Assembly (NCBI RefSeq): GCF_008039875.1
Contig: NZ_VRUU01000028.1
Coordinates: 1-50,589 of the forward strand
Source: Methylobacterium sp. WL119
GTDB taxonomy: Bacteria; Pseudomonadota; Alphaproteobacteria; Rhizobiales; Beijerinckiaceae
Length of the DNA: 50,589 nt
Reading direction: 5' to 3'
Positions within the stretch are counted from its first letter, which is position 1. Every line of letters starts with the position of its first letter. A model generated the notes under the pieces. That model did not search any database, was not told the DNA's origin, and saw only the letters and a list, made by a program, of their open reading frames with translations. Position numbers and translations under genes: made by a program. Of the stretch, positions 45,737 to 50,589 are shown one piece after another.

Positions 45737-46318
45737 TCAGGCCGCGGCCTTGGCTTCCTCGCCGATGCGGATCTTCGCGTCGGTCTGGAAGGAATAGGGC
45801 GGGATCGGAAGGTTGATCGGGGCGGGGCCGCGGCGGACGCGGCCGACCGCGTCGAACTGCGAGCCGTGGCAGGGGCAGGCCCAGCCCTCGAAGTTGCCCT
45901 GGTGGCCGATCGGCACGCAGCCGAGATGGGTGCAGTTGCCGTAGACCACGAGCCACTGGTCGTGGCCCTTCTTCACCCGCGTGCCGAAGGGAGCCGGATC
46001 GGAGAGCTGGCTCTCCGGGATCGCCTTCATGTCCGTCACCTCCTTCTCGGTGAGCTTGCGGACGAAGATCAGCTTGCCGCGCCAGAACACGTTGATGATC
46101 TGGCCGTCGGTGATCGGGGCGAGGTCGACGTCGATCGGCGCGCCGGCGGCGATGGTGGCGGCGTCCGGCGCCATCGAGGCGACGAAGGGCCAGGCGACGG
46201 CGCCGACGCCGACGGCGGCGCCCGCGCCGGTGGCCAGGTACAGGAAGTCGCGGCGGGTTCCGTCCGGGGCGGCGGTGCCGGTGGACGCGGCGGCGGAGGT
46301 GTTCGCCAAGGTCGTCAA
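45737..46318 (-). CDS. petA: Rieske iron-sulfur subunit of the bc1 complex
   Basis: A 193-residue protein with an uncleaved Tat-type anchor ([17 protein letters not shown]). The [2Fe-2S] ligands are in CTHLGC (Cys129, His131, with Cys134 in the disulfide) and CPCHGS (Cys148, Cys150, His151). It starts with TTG at 46318, or TTG at 46309; GGGAG lies at 46321-46325, close to the first and eleven bases from the second. No ATG or GTG fits. It heads petA-petB-petC. Confidence 0.94.
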   Translation of the reverse strand: MTTLANTSAAASTGTAAPDGTRRDFLYLATGAGAAVGVGAVAWPFVASMAPDAATIAAGAPIDVDLAPITDGQIINVFWRGKLIFVRKLTEKEVTDMKAIPESQLSDPAPFGTRVKKGHDQWLVVYGNCTHLGCVPIGHQGNFEGWACPCHGSQFDAVGRVRRGPAPINLPIPPYSFQTDAKIRIGEEAKAAA

Positions 46319-46457
46319 TCTCCCAGTGTGCCGTCGCCCGATCTCGTGGCGTCGGGCAGGTCGGCGGAGCGCTCCCGGGCGGATGGGAATCCGATCTCGC
46401 CCGCCGCGTCGGACCGCCCGTGCGGAGCGGACCAGAGCATCATCGTTCTAATCTGTG

Positions 46458-46486
46458 CAATGCGACCGCACGTCGCCCGAAGTCAA
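46458..46486 (-). promoter_or_regulatory. Possible promoter of the petABC operon
   Basis: On the minus strand CTTGACT, which matches the strong alphaproteobacterial -35 CTTGAC, is followed after 17 bases by a poor -10, GCATTG. It lies about 140-170 bp before the petA start. Only the -35 part is convincing. Confidence 0.35.
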
Positions 46487-46523
46487 GCCAAGCTGTGCCG
46501 GAGGACGACACGGATCGGGTTTC

Positions 46524-47960
46524 CTATCGCGCGGGCGGCCCGGCGGGCCCGGGCCTGCGGTCCCGAAGCGCGATCAGGCGGCGCCAGCGGGCGGTGAGCA
46601 GGATCGCGACGACGAACAGGCCGGCGCAGAAACCGAGCCAGATCCCGTAGCCCTGCAGCCCCGCCCCCCAGGCGAGCGCCGCGCCGGCGGGTACGCCGAT
46701 GCCCCAGTAGCCGCCGACGGCGATCAGCATCGGCACCTTCGTATCTTGCAGGCCGCGCAGCATCCCGAGGGCGACGGACTGGACCCCGTCGGCCACCGCG
46801 AACAGGGCGGCGAAGCCGAGGAAGCCGACCGCGTAGGGCATCACCGCGGCGTTGGCGGGTGCCTCGACGTCGAGGAACAGCCCGATCAGCAGGCGCGGCG
46901 CGCCGAGCTGGAGGCTGGCGCAGGCCGTCATGAAGCCGAAGCCGAGCGCCAGCGCGACGCGGCCGGCGAGCCGCACGCCCTGCGGGTCGTGCGCGCCGTG
47001 CCGCAGGCCGACGCGCACGGTGGCGCCCTGCGCGACCCCGTTCGGGACCATGAAGCAGAGCGCCGCGATCTGGATCGCCACCGCGTGCGCGGCGAGCTGG
47101 GCCGCGCCGAACAGCCCCATGCCGAGCACCGCCGCCTCGAACAGGCCGGCTTCCGCGAGCCCCGTCCCCGCCATCGGCAGGCCGAGGCGGAACAGGGCCG
47201 AGAGGCGCTTCGCATCGAAGCGCCAGACCCGGTGCAGCAGCCGGTACCGGCGCAGGCCGCGGTCGCGCAGGATCACCGCGACGAGCACGAGGAGGGTGAA
47301 GAACGCGGCGCAGGTGGTGGCGATGCCGACCCCGACCAGCCCCATGCCGAGGCGTCCGGGGCCCTCGAAGGCGAGCCAGACCCCGAGGCCGATATTGACC
47401 GGCAGCGCTATCAGGCTGGCGGCGAGCGGCCAGCTCGGGCGCTCCAGCGCCGCGAAGGTGCCGCGCAGCACCATGAACAGCAGGGCCGGCCACATCGCCC
47501 ATTGCAGCGCGCGCATGTAGCGGCCGGCATCCTCGGCCAGCGCCGGCGGCTCGCCGATCGCTTCCAGCAGCGCCCGCGTGTGCCACAGCCCGAGCATCAG
47601 CGGGATCGCGACGAGGGTCGCGGCCCAGAACCCGGCCCGCACGAGGCGGCGCACGGCGTCCGAATCGGTGCGGTCGCGCCCGAGCGCCTCCGCGATCAGG
47701 GGCGCCACCGCCGAGGTCAGGCCGATGCCGCAGATGAACAGGATGAAGTACAGGCTGGTGGCCAGCGTCGCCGCCGCGAGCTCGGGCGCGCCCAGGCGGC
47801 CGAGCATCACCGTGTCGGCGGTGATCAGCCCGTGCTGGGCGAGGTTGGTGAGGACGAGGGGCGCGGCGAGCGCGAGGGTCGCGCGCAGCTCCGCGATCCA
47901 CGCTCGCCGGACGGGAGGCCGCCCCTCCCCGGCCGAGGCCGCGAGGCCGAATGCCGGCAT
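46524..47960 (-). CDS. MATE-family efflux transporter
   Basis: A 478-residue protein with about twelve membrane segments. The N-terminal sequence APLVLTNLAQHGLITADTVM and LGAPELAAATLATSLYF are typical of the NorM/DinF-type MATE family. MATE pumps export cationic drugs in exchange for Na+ or H+. The substrate is unknown. It ends about 205 bp from petA, on the same strand, and is probably a separate unit. Confidence 0.92.
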   Translation of the reverse strand: MPAFGLAASAGEGRPPVRRAWIAELRATLALAAPLVLTNLAQHGLITADTVMLGRLGAPELAAATLATSLYFILFICGIGLTSAVAPLIAEALGRDRTDSDAVRRLVRAGFWAATLVAIPLMLGLWHTRALLEAIGEPPALAEDAGRYMRALQWAMWPALLFMVLRGTFAALERPSWPLAASLIALPVNIGLGVWLAFEGPGRLGMGLVGVGIATTCAAFFTLLVLVAVILRDRGLRRYRLLHRVWRFDAKRLSALFRLGLPMAGTGLAEAGLFEAAVLGMGLFGAAQLAAHAVAIQIAALCFMVPNGVAQGATVRVGLRHGAHDPQGVRLAGRVALALGFGFMTACASLQLGAPRLLIGLFLDVEAPANAAVMPYAVGFLGFAALFAVADGVQSVALGMLRGLQDTKVPMLIAVGGYWGIGVPAGAALAWGAGLQGYGIWLGFCAGLFVVAILLTARWRRLIALRDRRPGPAGPPAR

Positions 47961-48022
47961 GTCTTGGTCTTTCGATGATTTGGCCGGCGCGGCCGCCCAT
48001 TTGAATGAAGAGAGGTCCTATG

Positions 48023-48041
48023 CCCTCCCCGTCATTCCGGG
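48023..48041. repeat. Intergenic 19-mer shared with 30957-30975
   Basis: CCCTCCCCGTCATTCCGGG here and CCCTCCCCGTCATCCCGGG at 30957-30975 differ at one position. Both are intergenic. They look like fragments of a dispersed repeat family. Confidence 0.55.
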
Positions 48042-48058
48042 CTCTAGTTCCGCGCGTT

Positions 48059-49942
<1,884 letters not shown>

Positions 49943-50110
49943 GGTGTCACGGTGCTTTGCGTCGGGGAGGCGTGACCCTCATGTAAGCCCGCGGTCGTCC
50001 CGGCCAAGCGGGGAGCGATGCCGCAGCGCGTCGGGGCTGCCATGCGTCGGCACGGATCGGCCGTGCCGGCGTGGATTGGTCGGCGGCGCCGAAGCGGATA
50101 TCCCCGGAGC

Positions 50111-50572
50111 ATGCTCCGCCTCGCGCTCTACCAGCCCGACATCCCCCAGAACACCGGCACGCTGCTGCGCATGGCGGCCTGCCTCGGGCTCTCCGTCGAG
50201 ATCGTCGAGCCGGCGGGCTTCGACGTGTCCGACCGTCACCTGCGCCGCTCGGGGCTCGACTATCTCGACCACGTCGCGATCACCCGGCACCGTTCCTGGG
50301 CGGCGTTCTCGGAATGGCGCCTCCAGGCAGGAATCCGCCTGGTGCTCGCCACCACCGCGGGCGCCCTGCCCTACACGGGCTTCGCCTTCCGCGACGGCGA
50401 CTGCATCCTGATGGGCCGCGAATCGGCCGGCGTGCCCGAGGCGGTCCACGCCGCGGCCGACGCGCGGGTGGTGGTGCCGATCCGCGCCGGAATGCGCTCG
50501 CTCAACGTCGCGGTCGCGGCGGCGATGATCTGCGGCGAGGCGATCCGGCAGGGGGCCGGGCCGACGGCCTGA
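50111..50572 (+). CDS. trmL: tRNA (cytidine(34)-2'-O)-methyltransferase TrmL
   Basis: A 153-residue SPOUT methyltransferase that 2'-O-methylates the wobble base of tRNA-Leu. The start LRLALYQPDIPQNTGTLLRM, the SAM-knot residues LMGRESAGVPE and IRAGMRSLNVAVAAAM are family signatures. CCGGAG precedes ATG 50111. It is divergent from the ABC exporter. Confidence 0.95.
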   Translation: MLRLALYQPDIPQNTGTLLRMAACLGLSVEIVEPAGFDVSDRHLRRSGLDYLDHVAITRHRSWAAFSEWRLQAGIRLVLATTAGALPYTGFAFRDGDCILMGRESAGVPEAVHAAADARVVVPIRAGMRSLNVAVAAAMICGEAIRQGAGPTA

Positions 50573-50589
50573 GCCGCCCGGCCCGCGCG

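Overview
The window looks like chromosomal DNA from a very G+C-rich alphaproteobacterium of the order Hyphomicrobiales (Rhizobiales), most likely Methylobacterium or a close relative. This rests on the base composition, the alphaproteobacterial order miaB-phoH-ybeY-corC-lnt, a his operon running into coaA, petABC next to mtnP, and small alphaproteobacterial families such as DUF1674 and DUF2794. No phage, insertion sequence, CRISPR array, tRNA or rRNA was recognised. Coding density is high and most genes have clear family assignments.

Region by region. 1-5.3 kb holds a partial exported protein at the left edge, a small exported protein, manC (GDP-mannose supply), an exported alkaline-phosphatase-superfamily phosphohydrolase and a periplasmic protein with an internal duplication. 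5.5-10.2 kb is a nickel block: larC-larE-larB, translationally coupled genes for the nickel-pincer nucleotide cofactor, then a Tat-exported aldo/keto reductase and a HupE/UreJ nickel permease. No larA is present. 10.2-13.6 kb is a four-gene ferrous-iron uptake operon of FtrABCD type, preceded by a sequence resembling an Irr iron-control element. 13.6-14.9 kb carries rplS and a divergent NifU-like Fe-S scaffold gene. 15.1-25.1 kb is a housekeeping run (tsaB, rimI, plsC, miaB, phoH, ybeY, corC, lnt, an MFS transporter). It is interrupted by a HigBA-type toxin-antitoxin pair of HI1419/HI1420 type, whose toxin gene lacks a normal start codon at the expected place.

25.3-32 kb contains ygjV-like, panD, rsmB, a DUF1674 gene, a small cupin, an L,D-transpeptidase, bluB, a DUF2794 gene and a BI-1 family membrane protein. 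A roughly 410-bp gene-free interval upstream of bluB holds a strong minus-strand terminator with no obvious gene feeding it. 32-36.8 kb is a ybbA/ybbP-type ABC transporter divergent from tesA, followed by thpR. 36.8-42.3 kb is the minus-strand operon hisB-DUF2628-hisH-hisA-DUF29-hisF-hisE-coaA. 42.4-46.3 kb has mtnP and the cytochrome bc1 genes petA-petB-petC. The right end has a MATE exporter, an MsbA-like ABC exporter and trmL.

The most distinctive points are the nickel cofactor and transport block without its known client enzyme, the adjacent iron operon with a candidate Irr site, the toxin gene with a non-canonical start inside an operator-like palindrome, and the unexplained terminator-bearing interval upstream of bluB. 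All coordinates were read by eye; no searches or structure predictions were run.
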